Origin: Caldisericota bacterium
GTDB taxonomy: Bacteria > Caldisericota > JANLFM01
NCBI GenBank assembly: GCA_024655965.1
Contig: JANLFL010000004.1
Location: forward strand, 1-64,000
DNA length: 64,000 bases
Direction: 5' to 3'
This document shows positions 25,681 to 34,264 of the stretch, piece by piece. Under the pieces are notes generated by a model that did not search any database, had not been told where the DNA came from, and saw only the letters and a list, made by a program, of their open reading frames with translations. Made by a program: the position numbers and the translations under genes. The stretch's first letter is position 1, and each line of letters starts with the position of its first letter.

Positions 25681-26479
25681 CTTCTAAAACACCTCCCAGG
25701 TCTTTGACTACATCCTGAACAATCTGGTTTGTAAGGGTCTTGGTGCGCCTGATATAACCTTCGAGAAGGCACATGTCGCAGATCATGTTGATTAACCTTG
25801 GTATCCCCGCGGAATAATTATATATTTCTTTAACCGCATCGGGCTGAAAGGGAAAGAGGGGAGCCCCGGCGACCCTCATCCGGTGGACGATGTACTCCAG
25901 GGTCTCTTTATCGTTTAAAGGCCCAAGTTGGGCCCTAATCACAACCCTCTGGTTGAGCTGGGGTATTTTTCTCAATCTCTTCTCCAGTTCCGGCTGGCCG
26001 ACAAGGACAACCGTGAAAAGTTTCTCCTTGTTGGTTTCCCAGTTGGTGAGGAGCCTTATTTCCTCCAAGGACTCCCGGGAAACAAGCTGGGCTTCATCAA
26101 GAATAATCACCAGAAAGATCCCTTCCTCGAGTTTTTGCAAGGCGAATTTCCTCAGGAGGACAACCACTTCCCTTTTAAATCGGGGGACGATTTCGAATCC
26201 GAACTCGTAAGCGGCCTCTTTTAAAAGCTGAGTGGGGGTATTTTTGGGGTTGAGGAGAACAGCGGATTTAATGTTCTTCATTTGGGTCAATAAAGCCCTG
26301 GTCAAGGTGGTCTTCCCGGTTCCCACGGCCCCCGTTAACATCGCCAGCCCTTTACGAGAAAGAATGGCATATTTGACCCTGGCAAGGGCTTCTTCATGTT
26401 GGGGACTAAGGTAAAAAAAGGCAGGGTCGGGAGTGGTTCCGAACGGTTGTTCTTTTAAACCCCAGAAACTCTCGTACAT
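25667..26479 (-). CDS. ExeA/GspA-like AAA ATPase
   Basis: A 270-residue AAA ATPase with the typical opening YESFWGLKEQPFGTTPDPAFFY, Walker A GAVGTGKTTL, Walker B VIILDEAQL and sensor VLVGQPEL. This group includes the ATP-binding part of ExeA/GspA and ATPases next to exosortase loci, as well as TniB-like proteins. No membrane segment or peptidoglycan-binding domain follows, so it is the soluble ATPase core only. It lies between ridA and the small protein at 25378, an unusual place for a secretion ATPase. Role unknown. Confidence 0.8.
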   Translation of the reverse strand: MYESFWGLKEQPFGTTPDPAFFYLSPQHEEALARVKYAILSRKGLAMLTGAVGTGKTTLTRALLTQMKNIKSAVLLNPKNTPTQLLKEAAYEFGFEIVPRFKREVVVLLRKFALQKLEEGIFLVIILDEAQLVSRESLEEIRLLTNWETNKEKLFTVVLVGQPELEKRLRKIPQLNQRVVIRAQLGPLNDKETLEYIVHRMRVAGAPLFPFQPDAVKEIYNYSAGIPRLINMICDMCLLEGYIRRTKTLTNQIVQDVVKDLGGVLEDAKV

Positions 26480-26480
26480 T

Positions 26481-26858
26481 TTACTTTCCCTTCAAAGCGA
26501 TGGCTTCAATTTCTATTTTAGCACCAAGAGGAAGGGCGGAAACCTGAACAGTAGTCCTTGCCGGAAATGGTTCTTTAAAGTTGCGGCGAAAAACCTCGTT
26601 CACACCCTGAAAATCCTTTAAATCGGTGAGGAAAATGGTGGTTTTTATTACCCGAGAAAGGGACGAGCCGGCGCTTTCCAGAAGGTCATAAATGTTTTCC
26701 AGGATTTTCTCCGCCTGGGTTTGGGTATCACCAGAGATTACATTTCCATCCCTAGCCAAAGCCACTTGCCCGGAGAGAAAAAGGAAGTCGCCGACTTCCA
26801 AAATTTGAGAATAAGGACCCAAAGGCTTTACCTTTCCGGAATGGGGTTTAATTTCCAT
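26481..26858 (-). CDS. ridA: RidA family enamine/imine deaminase
   Basis: A 125-residue RidA/YjgF protein that hydrolyses reactive enamine intermediates to protect pyridoxal enzymes. Family marks are LGPYSQILEVGDFLFLSGQV and the substrate-binding arginine in FPARTTVQVSALP, with EIEAIA at the end. It overlaps rimO by 11 bases and sits two bases from the ATPase. Confidence 0.93.
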   Translation of the reverse strand: MEIKPHSGKVKPLGPYSQILEVGDFLFLSGQVALARDGNVISGDTQTQAEKILENIYDLLESAGSSLSRVIKTTIFLTDLKDFQGVNEVFRRNFKEPFPARTTVQVSALPLGAKIEIEAIALKGK

Positions 26859-28131
26859 CTCCGCCCTCCTTGTCCGTTTCTCCTATTAAACTATAAATGT
26901 TAGCTTTTGTAATCCTGGCTTGTTTAAAGGATCCTTCTGGAAGGGTTTCTTTAATTTTGACCGTCAGATCAACCTCCGGGGCATCGCGGAAGGTCCTGCC
27001 AATGGAAAGCCCATTTTCCTGGCGATCAATCAGGACCGTTTCCCTCTTTCCCACGAGCATCCGGTTCTTTTTTCTATATATTTCCCTTTGAAGAAAAATA
27101 ACCTGATTAAACCTATCCTTTTTCTCCCTTTCTCCCACCTGATGAGGGAGTTCCTTGGCAACGGTTCCCTCTTCCGGAAAAAAGGGAAAGACTGCAAGTC
27201 GGTCGAATTCAGATTCCTCGATAAAGTTCAGGAGTTTCTTAAACTCTCTTTCCCCCTCCCCAGGAAAACCAACAATAAAGGTTGCCCGAATTGCTGCCTC
27301 CGGCCATAACTCACGAATGGAACTGATTACCTGGCGAGTTTCCCTCTCCCCATAGCCCCTCTTCATCATTGAGAGGATCCGGGAATCAACGTGCTGGAGG
27401 GGAAGGTCAAGGTAGGGAACAACACCGGGAATTGACCTAAAGGAGAGGAGGAAATTTCGATTGACAAGCTGGGGATGAAGGTAAAGGAGACGGACCCAGG
27501 GGAATCCGATTCGGGAAACACCCTCAATTAAATCCAAAAGGAGGGGCTTCCCCTCCCGGTCAATCCCCCAAAATGTGGTGTCCTGAGCCACAAGGACAAG
27601 TTCCTGAACCCCCATTTCCCTCAATTGCCAGGCCTCCTTGAGGAGAAAGGCGGGATCAAGGGAGCGGTATTTTCCCCTCAGTTCGGGAATTAGGCAAAAG
27701 GAGCATTCCCGATTACATCCTTCGGCGATCTTAAGAAAAGCGTAGGGAAAGGTGGTAAGGACCCGGGGGGCTTCCTTCTCCTCTAAATTGCAGGGGATTT
27801 CTTTAAAAATCAATTGGTCGATCTCCGGAAATTTGGATTTAAGGCTCTCCCCTACCCTTTCAGGGAGGCACCCCATGACGACTATCCCTTCCAATTTCCC
27901 TTCCCTCTTTCGCCGGGCCGCCTGGCGGATATAAAAAAGGCTTTCTTGAACCGCGGGTCTTATGAAAGCGCAAGTGTTAATGAGAAGAAGATCTGACTCC
28001 TCAGGGCTTGAAAGGGCAAATCCCTCACAGGCAAGCTGGGCAAACTGACGTTCTCCGTCAACCCGATTTTTTGGACATCCGAGGTTAATAAGGGAGACCC
28101 TTTTTGGCCGGTTTTGTTTTTTTAAGGCCAT
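26848..28131 (-). CDS. rimO: Ribosomal protein S12 methylthiotransferase RimO
   Basis: A 427-residue radical SAM methylthiotransferase. The N-terminal UPF0004 domain has LGCPKNRVDGE plus two further cysteines (NTCAFI, MGCLPER) for the auxiliary cluster; the radical SAM core has CNRECSFC (C-x3-C-x2-C); a C-terminal TRAM domain follows. The LGCPKN motif with V-D separates RimO from MiaB. It modifies an aspartate of ribosomal protein S12. It overlaps rodZ upstream and ridA downstream by about 10 bases each. Confidence 0.93.
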   Translation of the reverse strand: MALKKQNRPKRVSLINLGCPKNRVDGERQFAQLACEGFALSSPEESDLLLINTCAFIRPAVQESLFYIRQAARRKREGKLEGIVVMGCLPERVGESLKSKFPEIDQLIFKEIPCNLEEKEAPRVLTTFPYAFLKIAEGCNRECSFCLIPELRGKYRSLDPAFLLKEAWQLREMGVQELVLVAQDTTFWGIDREGKPLLLDLIEGVSRIGFPWVRLLYLHPQLVNRNFLLSFRSIPGVVPYLDLPLQHVDSRILSMMKRGYGERETRQVISSIRELWPEAAIRATFIVGFPGEGEREFKKLLNFIEESEFDRLAVFPFFPEEGTVAKELPHQVGEREKKDRFNQVIFLQREIYRKKNRMLVGKRETVLIDRQENGLSIGRTFRDAPEVDLTVKIKETLPEGSFKQARITKANIYSLIGETDKEGGDGN

Positions 28132-28886
28132 TTAAAAGTTTGCTCTCCTTTTAGGTTAACCTCCTGACCCTCGATGAAAACGCGAAAATTTGCCGGGTCG
28201 TCAAAATTCAAGGTAAAACTCTCACCACGCCAGGTGCCTCTTTGCCCGGCCTCAAGTTGCCCTTTGAATTGGACCTTCCCCCCGATTATGACTTCTATTT
28301 CTCCGGAATTTGTCGCTTCCACCTGGAGTTCAACAATGGAAGGGGTGGTGGGAGAGGAAGAGGCGGAAGGGGTTTCGGTCAAAGAGGGGGTGGAAGTGAT
28401 AACGGGAAGGGATGGGCTAAGAGAAACTGAAGGAGGGGGAGATGAAGAGTTTGAGGGACTAACTGGAGAGGGGGAAATTGAGGTTTCCACCGCCTCCCGG
28501 GGAATTGCTAAATTGATAAAGAAAAGGATCAATAGGAACAGGATCAACCCGCCCCCGGAGATTAAGAGGATCTGCCTTAAGGGGCTTTTTTTTCGGTAAA
28601 AAATCTTATCCTTTTTGGGAGGGGAGGGAAGGTCCAGTATATAAGAAGCGGGGACGGTGTCCTCGATACTTTGAAGGAGAGGGGCGGGGTCAAGGCCCAG
28701 AAATTCGGCGTATTTCCGGACATAGGCTTTTACGTAGGCCAACGCCGGAATTTCGTGAAAGCGATTCTCTTCGAGGGCCAGAAGGTAATTCAAGCGGATA
28801 TGGATCGCTTTTTCAACCTCTTCGAGGATAATTCCTTTTGAGGTCCGGGCCGCGTAAAGGGTTTTCCCCACATCGATTTTTGCCAT
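28122..28886 (-). CDS. rodZ: RodZ-like cell-shape protein
   Basis: A 254-residue protein with a cytoplasmic helix-turn-helix domain (about 1-75), one membrane segment (about 105-127), a Ser/Pro/Thr-rich linker and a C-terminal extracytoplasmic beta domain, the layout of RodZ, which links MreB to the elongation machinery. The frame extends upstream to TTG 28922, but that codon is the -35 hexamer TTGACA. ATG 28886 is chosen because the family N-terminus begins there and the -10 ends eight bases before it, implying a leaderless message. It heads the operon running through rimO, ridA, cmk and der. Confidence 0.88.
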   Translation of the reverse strand: MAKIDVGKTLYAARTSKGIILEEVEKAIHIRLNYLLALEENRFHEIPALAYVKAYVRKYAEFLGLDPAPLLQSIEDTVPASYILDLPSPPKKDKIFYRKKSPLRQILLISGGGLILFLLILFFINLAIPREAVETSISPSPVSPSNSSSPPPSVSLSPSLPVITSTPSLTETPSASSSPTTPSIVELQVEATNSGEIEVIIGGKVQFKGQLEAGQRGTWRGESFTLNFDDPANFRVFIEGQEVNLKGEQTFKWP

Positions 28887-28893
28887 CTCGTTA

Positions 28894-28922
28894 ATCTTAA
28901 AAACCCGCAGATATCCTGTCAA
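28894..28922 (-). promoter_or_regulatory. rodZ promoter, nearly leaderless
   Basis: On the minus strand TTGACA (28922-28917), a 17-base spacer and TAAGAT (28899-28894) are followed eight bases later by the rodZ ATG. The expected transcription start falls at or next to the start codon. There is no Shine-Dalgarno before the ATG. Confidence 0.65.
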
Positions 28923-28937
28923 AAGAGAGGGGGTTGC

Positions 28938-28966
28938 TTGTTAAAGAAGGGAATTTTCTCTATTAT
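28938..28966 (+). promoter_or_regulatory. lexA promoter, nearly leaderless
   Basis: TTGTTA (28938-28943), a 17-base spacer and TATTAT (28961-28966) are followed 11 bases later by the lexA ATG at 28978. The leader would be a few bases at most and has no Shine-Dalgarno. It stands back to back with the rodZ promoter, 15 bases between the -35 elements. No standard SOS box (CTG-N10-CAG or GAAC-N4-GTTC) is visible. Confidence 0.65.
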
Positions 28967-28977
28967 TGATTTGCCCG

Positions 28978-29568
28978 ATGGAAAAGTTGACCGAAATCCA
29001 GCAGCGCATACTTCAATTTTTGACCCAAAGGATTTCCCGGGGCCAGGGTGTCCCTTCAGTCCGGGAAATCTGCAACGCAGTGGGGTTAAAATCCACCTCT
29101 TCGGTCCATGCCCAGCTTTCCATGCTTGAAAAGAAGGGTTATATCCGTCGAACCCCCTTTAAGAGCAGGTCAATCGAGGTGGTGGGAGTTTCAAATTCTG
29201 TTTTTCGAGTCCCCCTGGTGGGAAAAGTTCGAGCAGGGGAGCCAAACCTCGCCCAGGAGGAATGGATCGGGTTCTTCCCCCTCCCAGAGGTCTTCAAAGG
29301 CCTGGACTGTTTTGTCCTGAATGTTAAAGGGGATTCCATGGTCGAGGCGGGAATTTTTGAGGGCGATTATGTCGTGGTTCGCCGCCAGCAGCAGGCGGAA
29401 AATGGGGACATCGTTGTGGCCTTAATAGACGACGAAGCAACCATAAAGAGGTTCAAAAAATCCCCTAAGGGAGTGATCCTCGAACCAGCCAACCCCAAAT
29501 ATTCCCCCATTGTGGCTCCGGACTGCTTGATTCTGGGAAAAGTGATCGGGCTTTTTCGAATCCTTTAG
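28978..29568 (+). CDS. lexA: LexA repressor
   Basis: A 196-residue SOS repressor: winged-helix DNA-binding domain (about 1-65) and S24 autopeptidase domain. The self-cleavage site is A86-G87 (VRAGEP), with S120 (KGDSM) and K157 (ATIKRF) as the catalytic pair. ATG 28978 is chosen over TTG 28966 because the TTG lies on the -10 element and the family begins MEKLT. It is divergent from rodZ. Its operator sequence is not recognised. It ends convergent with ynbB, overlapping by four bases. Confidence 0.95.
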   Translation: MEKLTEIQQRILQFLTQRISRGQGVPSVREICNAVGLKSTSSVHAQLSMLEKKGYIRRTPFKSRSIEVVGVSNSVFRVPLVGKVRAGEPNLAQEEWIGFFPLPEVFKGLDCFVLNVKGDSMVEAGIFEGDYVVVRRQQQAENGDIVVALIDDEATIKRFKKSPKGVILEPANPKYSPIVAPDCLILGKVIGLFRIL

Positions 29569-30800
29569 GGAAGAAGCCCTTTTTTTAACATTTCCTGAGC
29601 GGCATTCAAAGCACCGATAAAGGCGTGATCGAAGGTCAACCCCCCCTGAACGTAGCCAATATATGGAGGCACCACCGGAGCGTCGAAGCTTAGTTCAAGA
29701 GAAGCCCCGGAAACAAAAGTCCCTCCCGCCATGATTACTTCTTCATCGTAACCGGGCAATTTCTGGGGAAGGGGAATCGCCTGGTAATCGAGGAAACCTG
29801 CTCTCTGAATTCCCCGAGCGAAGGCCAAAAGCCTATCCTTCGTTTCCAGGAAAATTGCCTGGACAATGTCCTCCCTGGGCTCTTCCGGCTCCGGTTTCAC
29901 CTTAAACCCCAGCTCTTTAAAGAAGTAGGAAAAAAAGATCGCCCCCTTCAAAGCCTCACAAACGGTGAAGGGCGCAAAAAACAAGCCCTGAAAAAGGTTC
30001 CTCAGCTGACCCTCAGTGGCTCCCAGCTCCTTGCCCAGCCCGGGGGCAAAAAACCTCTCAAATACTCCCTTCATCGCCTGGCTGGTGCCCGCAATATACC
30101 CCCCGCCAATCGCTAAGCCTCCCCCGGGGTTTTTAATTAAGGAACCGCAAATGAGATCGGCCCCGAAGAAAGTGGGCTCTCTTTCCCTGACAAACTCCCC
30201 ATAACAGTTATCCACAATTATCAAGGAAGAGGGGAATTCACCCTTCAGCAGGGAAATCAAATCCAGGAAATCCGTTCCTGGACTTTTATTTCCCCTTCCA
30301 TAACCGATTGACCTCTGGAGGTAGAAGACCCTGGCTTGGGGAAACTTCCGGGCAAAGGAAAGGGGGTCCTCCCCCTCCTCATTGAGGAAAACCTTCACCC
30401 CGAGCCCCTCCAGGGAATGGAAAGTGGGAAGGAGGGAATCATAAGGCTTCCCAAAAAGAGAAACAAGGGAATCACCGGGTCGGAGATGGGAAAAGAGAGC
30501 CGTGGAAATGGCGTGGGTGCCGGAGACAAATTGCAGGCGAACCAGGGAATCCTGAGCGTCAAGGGCAAAAGCGAAAGCTTCTTCCAGGGCTTCTCTCCCG
30601 GAATCTCCCAAACCGTACCCCGATGACCCCTTCAGCAGGGACTCGGAAACCCCTGCTCTCTGAAAGCCCGAAAGGACTTTTTGGAAATTCGCTCTCCTTA
30701 TCTTTTCAAGAGCGGGGAAGTAAAACTGAGCTTTCTCCTCAGCATCCCTGGCGATCCTGAAAATCCGGGGATCGATATTCTCAAGAGGGAAGGAACACAC
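29565..30800 (-). CDS. ynbB: YnbB-type PLP-dependent protein (methionine gamma-lyase/aluminium-resistance family)
   Basis: A 411-residue fold-type I pyridoxal phosphate enzyme. Marks are the FVSGTHAIS cofactor loop, IIVDNCYGEF with the cofactor aspartate, and SLIKNPGGGLAIGGGYIAG containing the Schiff-base lysine. The group is usually annotated as aluminium-resistance or methionine gamma-lyase family protein, and commonly lies beside hflX or glnR in Firmicutes. It overlaps hflX by 20 bases. The true substrate is not established. Confidence 0.88.
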   Translation of the reverse strand: MCSFPLENIDPRIFRIARDAEEKAQFYFPALEKIRRANFQKVLSGFQRAGVSESLLKGSSGYGLGDSGREALEEAFAFALDAQDSLVRLQFVSGTHAISTALFSHLRPGDSLVSLFGKPYDSLLPTFHSLEGLGVKVFLNEEGEDPLSFARKFPQARVFYLQRSIGYGRGNKSPGTDFLDLISLLKGEFPSSLIIVDNCYGEFVREREPTFFGADLICGSLIKNPGGGLAIGGGYIAGTSQAMKGVFERFFAPGLGKELGATEGQLRNLFQGLFFAPFTVCEALKGAIFFSYFFKELGFKVKPEPEEPREDIVQAIFLETKDRLLAFARGIQRAGFLDYQAIPLPQKLPGYDEEVIMAGGTFVSGASLELSFDAPVVPPYIGYVQGGLTFDHAFIGALNAAQEMLKKGLLP

Positions 30801-31908
30801 TTCGCGATCTTTCCTCCAATTCCTTAAGCCTCGAGATCAGGTTCCCCAAACCGTCCCCCTTCAGGGCGGAAACAGCGATTGCCGGGTGGTTAGCTTTCAA
30901 TAGAAGATCGAGCCAGGGACGGGATTGGATCAAATCCACCTTGTTGATCACCGTTATCATTTGCTTCTCCTGAAGATTGAGATTTTCGATAATCTCCCGG
31001 GCAAGCTGGATATGTTCCTGAGCTTTGGGGTCTGATCCATCGACCACCAAAAGGAGAAGATCCGCTTCTTGAGCTTCTTCCAGAGTTGCCCGGAAGGAGG
31101 CAAAAAGGTGGTGGGGGATTTTCCTGATGAAACCCACGGTGTCGCTCACCAGGATGTTCCCTGAACCCTTTAGCAAACGAACCTTCGGGTCTAAAGTGGA
31201 GAAAAGGCGGGAGGAAATGGTTGTCTCCTGGCCAGTCAAAGAAGAGAAAAGGGTTGATTTTCCGGCATTTGTGTAACCGAGAAGACTAACAGTGAAAAAG
31301 TTTTTCCTCCTCCTGCTTCTCCGGAGGATCTCCCTTTCCTTTTTTACTTCTTTCAGTTCCTCCTGGAGTTTATGAATTCTCTGGCGCATGAGCCTGCGGT
31401 CAAGTTCAAGTTTGGTCTCCCCGGGCCCCCTGGTGCCGATTCCGCCCCCCAATCGGGACAACCACCTCCTGCCTCCTGTGAGTCGGGGCAGAAGGTACTC
31501 CAGCTGGGCCAATTCAACCTGGATCTTACCCTCCTTGGATTGAGCCCTGCGGGCGAAAAGGTCAAGGATAATCTGGCTCCGGTCCAGGACTTTAGTCTGA
31601 AGGAAATTTTCCAGGATCCGCACCTGAGAGGGAGTGAGTTCGTCATCGCAGACAACCAGGTTCGCCCGGGATTGTTTTAAAAGGCTCCTCACTTCCTCCA
31701 TTTTTCCCTTACCCAGATAATATCTGGGATCGATGGAGAGCCTTTTCTGGATTACAAAGTCCACCACTTCTCCACCTGCGGAAACAACCAGGTCTTTGAG
31801 TTCATACAGGAGGTTCCAGGTATCCTGCTCGCTTCTTTCAGGAAGTTCGCAAGAAATGAGAAGGGCCCTTTCCTTTTCTTCCCGGGTTTCCTTAAGGGTT
31901 CTGGCCAT
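30781..31908 (-). CDS. hflX: GTPase HflX
   Basis: A 375-residue ribosome-associated GTPase. The N-terminal HflX domain contains YYLGKGKMEEV and GGIGTRGPGETKLELDRR, followed by a coiled linker and a GTPase domain with GYTNAGKSTLF, DTVG and NKVD. HflX splits stalled or heat-stressed ribosomes. It is between ctpA and ynbB on the minus strand, with an overlapping downstream gene. Confidence 0.95.
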   Translation of the reverse strand: MARTLKETREEKERALLISCELPERSEQDTWNLLYELKDLVVSAGGEVVDFVIQKRLSIDPRYYLGKGKMEEVRSLLKQSRANLVVCDDELTPSQVRILENFLQTKVLDRSQIILDLFARRAQSKEGKIQVELAQLEYLLPRLTGGRRWLSRLGGGIGTRGPGETKLELDRRLMRQRIHKLQEELKEVKKEREILRRSRRRKNFFTVSLLGYTNAGKSTLFSSLTGQETTISSRLFSTLDPKVRLLKGSGNILVSDTVGFIRKIPHHLFASFRATLEEAQEADLLLLVVDGSDPKAQEHIQLAREIIENLNLQEKQMITVINKVDLIQSRPWLDLLLKANHPAIAVSALKGDGLGNLISRLKELEERSRSVFLPS

Positions 31909-31916
31909 TAATTCTT

Positions 31917-33104
31917 TTAATCAGAAGTGAGTACTTCAAGGGCTTTATCGAAAACGGGATCTTTCCCCTGCTCGATATCCGAAGGAGAAGGAACGACTTC
32001 GATATCCGGGGTGATGCCAATTTTGTGAATCGACCTCCCCGAGGGAGTGAGGTACCTGGAGGTGGTAAGGATAACGGCGTTCCCCTGAGATAAAGGGGAG
32101 ACCGTCTGGACAATTCCCTTTCCGAAGGTTGTCTGCCCGATCAGGGTCGCAAGTTTGTGATCCTGAAGTGCGCCTGCCAGGATCTCCGAGGCGCTGGCCG
32201 TCCCCCCATCGACAAGGACCACTATCTTTTCGAACGAATATTTGGGAAGGAAGGGGTCGGACCGGGAATATTTCTGCTTCCCATCCCTGTCCTCAATGAT
32301 TACCACAGTTTGGGCAGCGGGGACGAGGTAACTGGCCACATCTATAACGGAGGAAAGGAGTCCCCCAGGGTTTTGCCGCAAATCCAGAATCAATCGAGTC
32401 ACTCCATGGCGAGTGAGCTGTTCCAGGGCGTCCCCGAAGTCCATGGCAGTCTGTTCCTTGAACCCCAGAAGTTGGATGTAGCCAATCTGATCCTTTACCA
32501 CCCTGAAGGAGACAGTCTGGATGGTGATCAATTCCCGGGTGAGGGTGAATTCCAGGAGTTCCCCGTTTCTTTCAAGGAGCAATTTCACTTGACTGCCCGG
32601 TTCACCCCTCACCTTTGAAGCAATCTCGGAGACGGAAAGGCCCTCCACGTAGGAGTCATCGACTTTGAGGAAATGGTCCCCGGAGCGAATCCCAGCCCTT
32701 TCAGCAGGGGATCCGGGAAAGACGGAGATCACGGTGGGTTTGGAATCTTTTGCCCCGATCTCCATCCCCACTCCTCCATAGGTACCGGAAATTTCCGAGC
32801 TCCACTCCTTGTAGGACTCCGAATCCAGGAATTGGCTGTAAGGATCTCCCAGGGAATTGACCAGCCCTTTAAGGATCCCCTTCATCATCTGGGATGGGGA
32901 AATATCCTTTTCTAAATATTCTTGCTGGACGGTATTCAGGGTCTCGGAGAAAAGCCTCCAATCATCCTGGGTAAATGGACCATTGGAGGGGGGCGAAAAG
33001 GCCGCTTTTAACCCTGGAGAAAAGATGAATCCTAAATAAAAACAAGCAACTGCCAGGGCAAAAGCGGCAATAATTGTCCTGATTTTCAAGTCTTTGTTCT
33101 TCAT
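31917..33104 (-). CDS. ctpA: C-terminal processing protease (S41)
   Basis: A 395-residue secreted or membrane-anchored protease: N-terminal signal anchor (about 8-28), PDZ domain (about 95-175, GGVGMEIG and GIRSGDHFLKVDD) and S41 catalytic domain with LRQNPGGLL and the Ser/Lys dyad in GGTASASEILAGAL and TFGKGIVQ. ATG 33104 overlaps the upstream envC-like stop as ATGA; an in-frame ATG three codons earlier (33113) is possible. Such proteases trim exported proteins, often cell-wall hydrolases, which fits the neighbours. Confidence 0.93.
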   Translation of the reverse strand: MKNKDLKIRTIIAAFALAVACFYLGFIFSPGLKAAFSPPSNGPFTQDDWRLFSETLNTVQQEYLEKDISPSQMMKGILKGLVNSLGDPYSQFLDSESYKEWSSEISGTYGGVGMEIGAKDSKPTVISVFPGSPAERAGIRSGDHFLKVDDSYVEGLSVSEIASKVRGEPGSQVKLLLERNGELLEFTLTRELITIQTVSFRVVKDQIGYIQLLGFKEQTAMDFGDALEQLTRHGVTRLILDLRQNPGGLLSSVIDVASYLVPAAQTVVIIEDRDGKQKYSRSDPFLPKYSFEKIVVLVDGGTASASEILAGALQDHKLATLIGQTTFGKGIVQTVSPLSQGNAVILTTSRYLTPSGRSIHKIGITPDIEVVPSPSDIEQGKDPVFDKALEVLTSD

Positions 33105-34264
33105 GGTAACCATTCTAAAGGATCGACGAATTCCCCTCCAATGCGTACTTCAAAGTGGAGGTGGGGCCCGGTGGTTAAACCGGTCAGGCCGACCCATCCG
33201 ATGACCTGCCCTTGGTAAACGGTCTCCCCTGGCCCAACCGCAAATCCGGAAAGGTGGGCGTATACAGTGGAGACACCATTGGCGTGGGCGATTAAGATCA
33301 TGTTTCCGTAAGTCCCCCGGTATTCGGCGGCGACAACAATCCCATCAGCGGCAGCGGCGACCGGGGTTCCATAGGCTGCCCCGATATCAATCCCCCTGTG
33401 AAAGTCCCCCCATGACCTGTAACCGAAATAGGAGGTGATGTTTCCTTGAACAGGCCAGATTAACCCCGCTTCCGAGGGCTCCCCAGTGTAAACAAAGGTC
33501 GTCGTGGAAAGGAGGTATTCGATGTAGGCCTGGTCCTCTTCGATGGCCTGGATCAGCTCCGATTCCTCTCCTTCAAGCTGGCTCTGCTCAAGGGCAAGGG
33601 AAACTAAATCTGATTTTTTGCTCAAGTACTCTTCCTCCAGGGTCTTTTGCTCCTCCTCGGCTTTCTGTTTCAGGTAAGCGTATTGTTCCTGCTGTCTGAG
33701 GAGGAGCGCTTTCTGTTCCTCAAGTTGTTGCTTATCCAGATTCAGTTGGGCAATTAGTTGCTTGGTTTGCTCCAGCAGTGCCTGGTCCTCCCTAAAAACC
33801 CTCTGGAAGTAAGCGATGCGATTGCGGAATTGTTGAAAGTCCTCGGAGGAAAAAATGATTTCCAGATACCTTCCCCGGTTAAGCCGGTAAAGGGCCACAA
33901 GCCTTTGCATGATGAGATCCTGCCTTTCTTTCAAGGCTTTCTCGATCACCTTTACTTCTGCGTCCTTCTTGGCAATTGACTGGGAAGCCTGCTCGATGGT
34001 TTCGGACACCTGGGAAAGCTTGGTCTGGTAGAAAGTGTATTCTGCCTCAAGGTCATACATCTGGCTGTTAATTTCGTCCAGTTCGTTCAAAATATTGCTT
34101 TGGTGGGTTTGAACCTCCTGCATTCTCTGCCTGACCTCCTCAAGCCGGGCTTTGTACTCCTCAAGTTCCGACATGATGTCATCGATGTCATTCCCCTTTA
34201 CCGGGTTGAAGGAAAGGAGAAAAACCTGAAGGAACACGAGGAAAAGGAGGAGCAGGCGCTTCAT
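33101..34264 (-). CDS. EnvC-like coiled-coil M23 peptidase-family protein
   Basis: A 387-residue protein with an N-terminal signal peptide (KRLLLLFLVFLQVFLLSF), a long coiled coil (about 25-265) and a C-terminal LytM/M23 domain with HRGIDIGA and HLHFEV metal motifs, plus AHLSGF. The zinc ligands appear complete, so it may be an active endopeptidase rather than only an activator like E. coli EnvC. ATG 34264 overlaps the ftsX stop as ATGA. Position directly after ftsEX indicates it is the wall hydrolase controlled by FtsEX. Confidence 0.92.
   Translation of the reverse strand: MKRLLLLFLVFLQVFLLSFNPVKGNDIDDIMSELEEYKARLEEVRQRMQEVQTHQSNILNELDEINSQMYDLEAEYTFYQTKLSQVSETIEQASQSIAKKDAEVKVIEKALKERQDLIMQRLVALYRLNRGRYLEIIFSSEDFQQFRNRIAYFQRVFREDQALLEQTKQLIAQLNLDKQQLEEQKALLLRQQEQYAYLKQKAEEEQKTLEEEYLSKKSDLVSLALEQSQLEGEESELIQAIEEDQAYIEYLLSTTTFVYTGEPSEAGLIWPVQGNITSYFGYRSWGDFHRGIDIGAAYGTPVAAAADGIVVAAEYRGTYGNMILIAHANGVSTVYAHLSGFAVGPGETVYQGQVIGWVGLTGLTTGPHLHFEVRIGGEFVDPLEWLP

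Noticed and set aside
28900-28980. LexA operator in the lexA-rodZ gap
   Set aside because: Neither CTG-N10-CAG nor GAAC-N4-GTTC is present; a weak AGAA-N7-TTCT pattern is too short to call.
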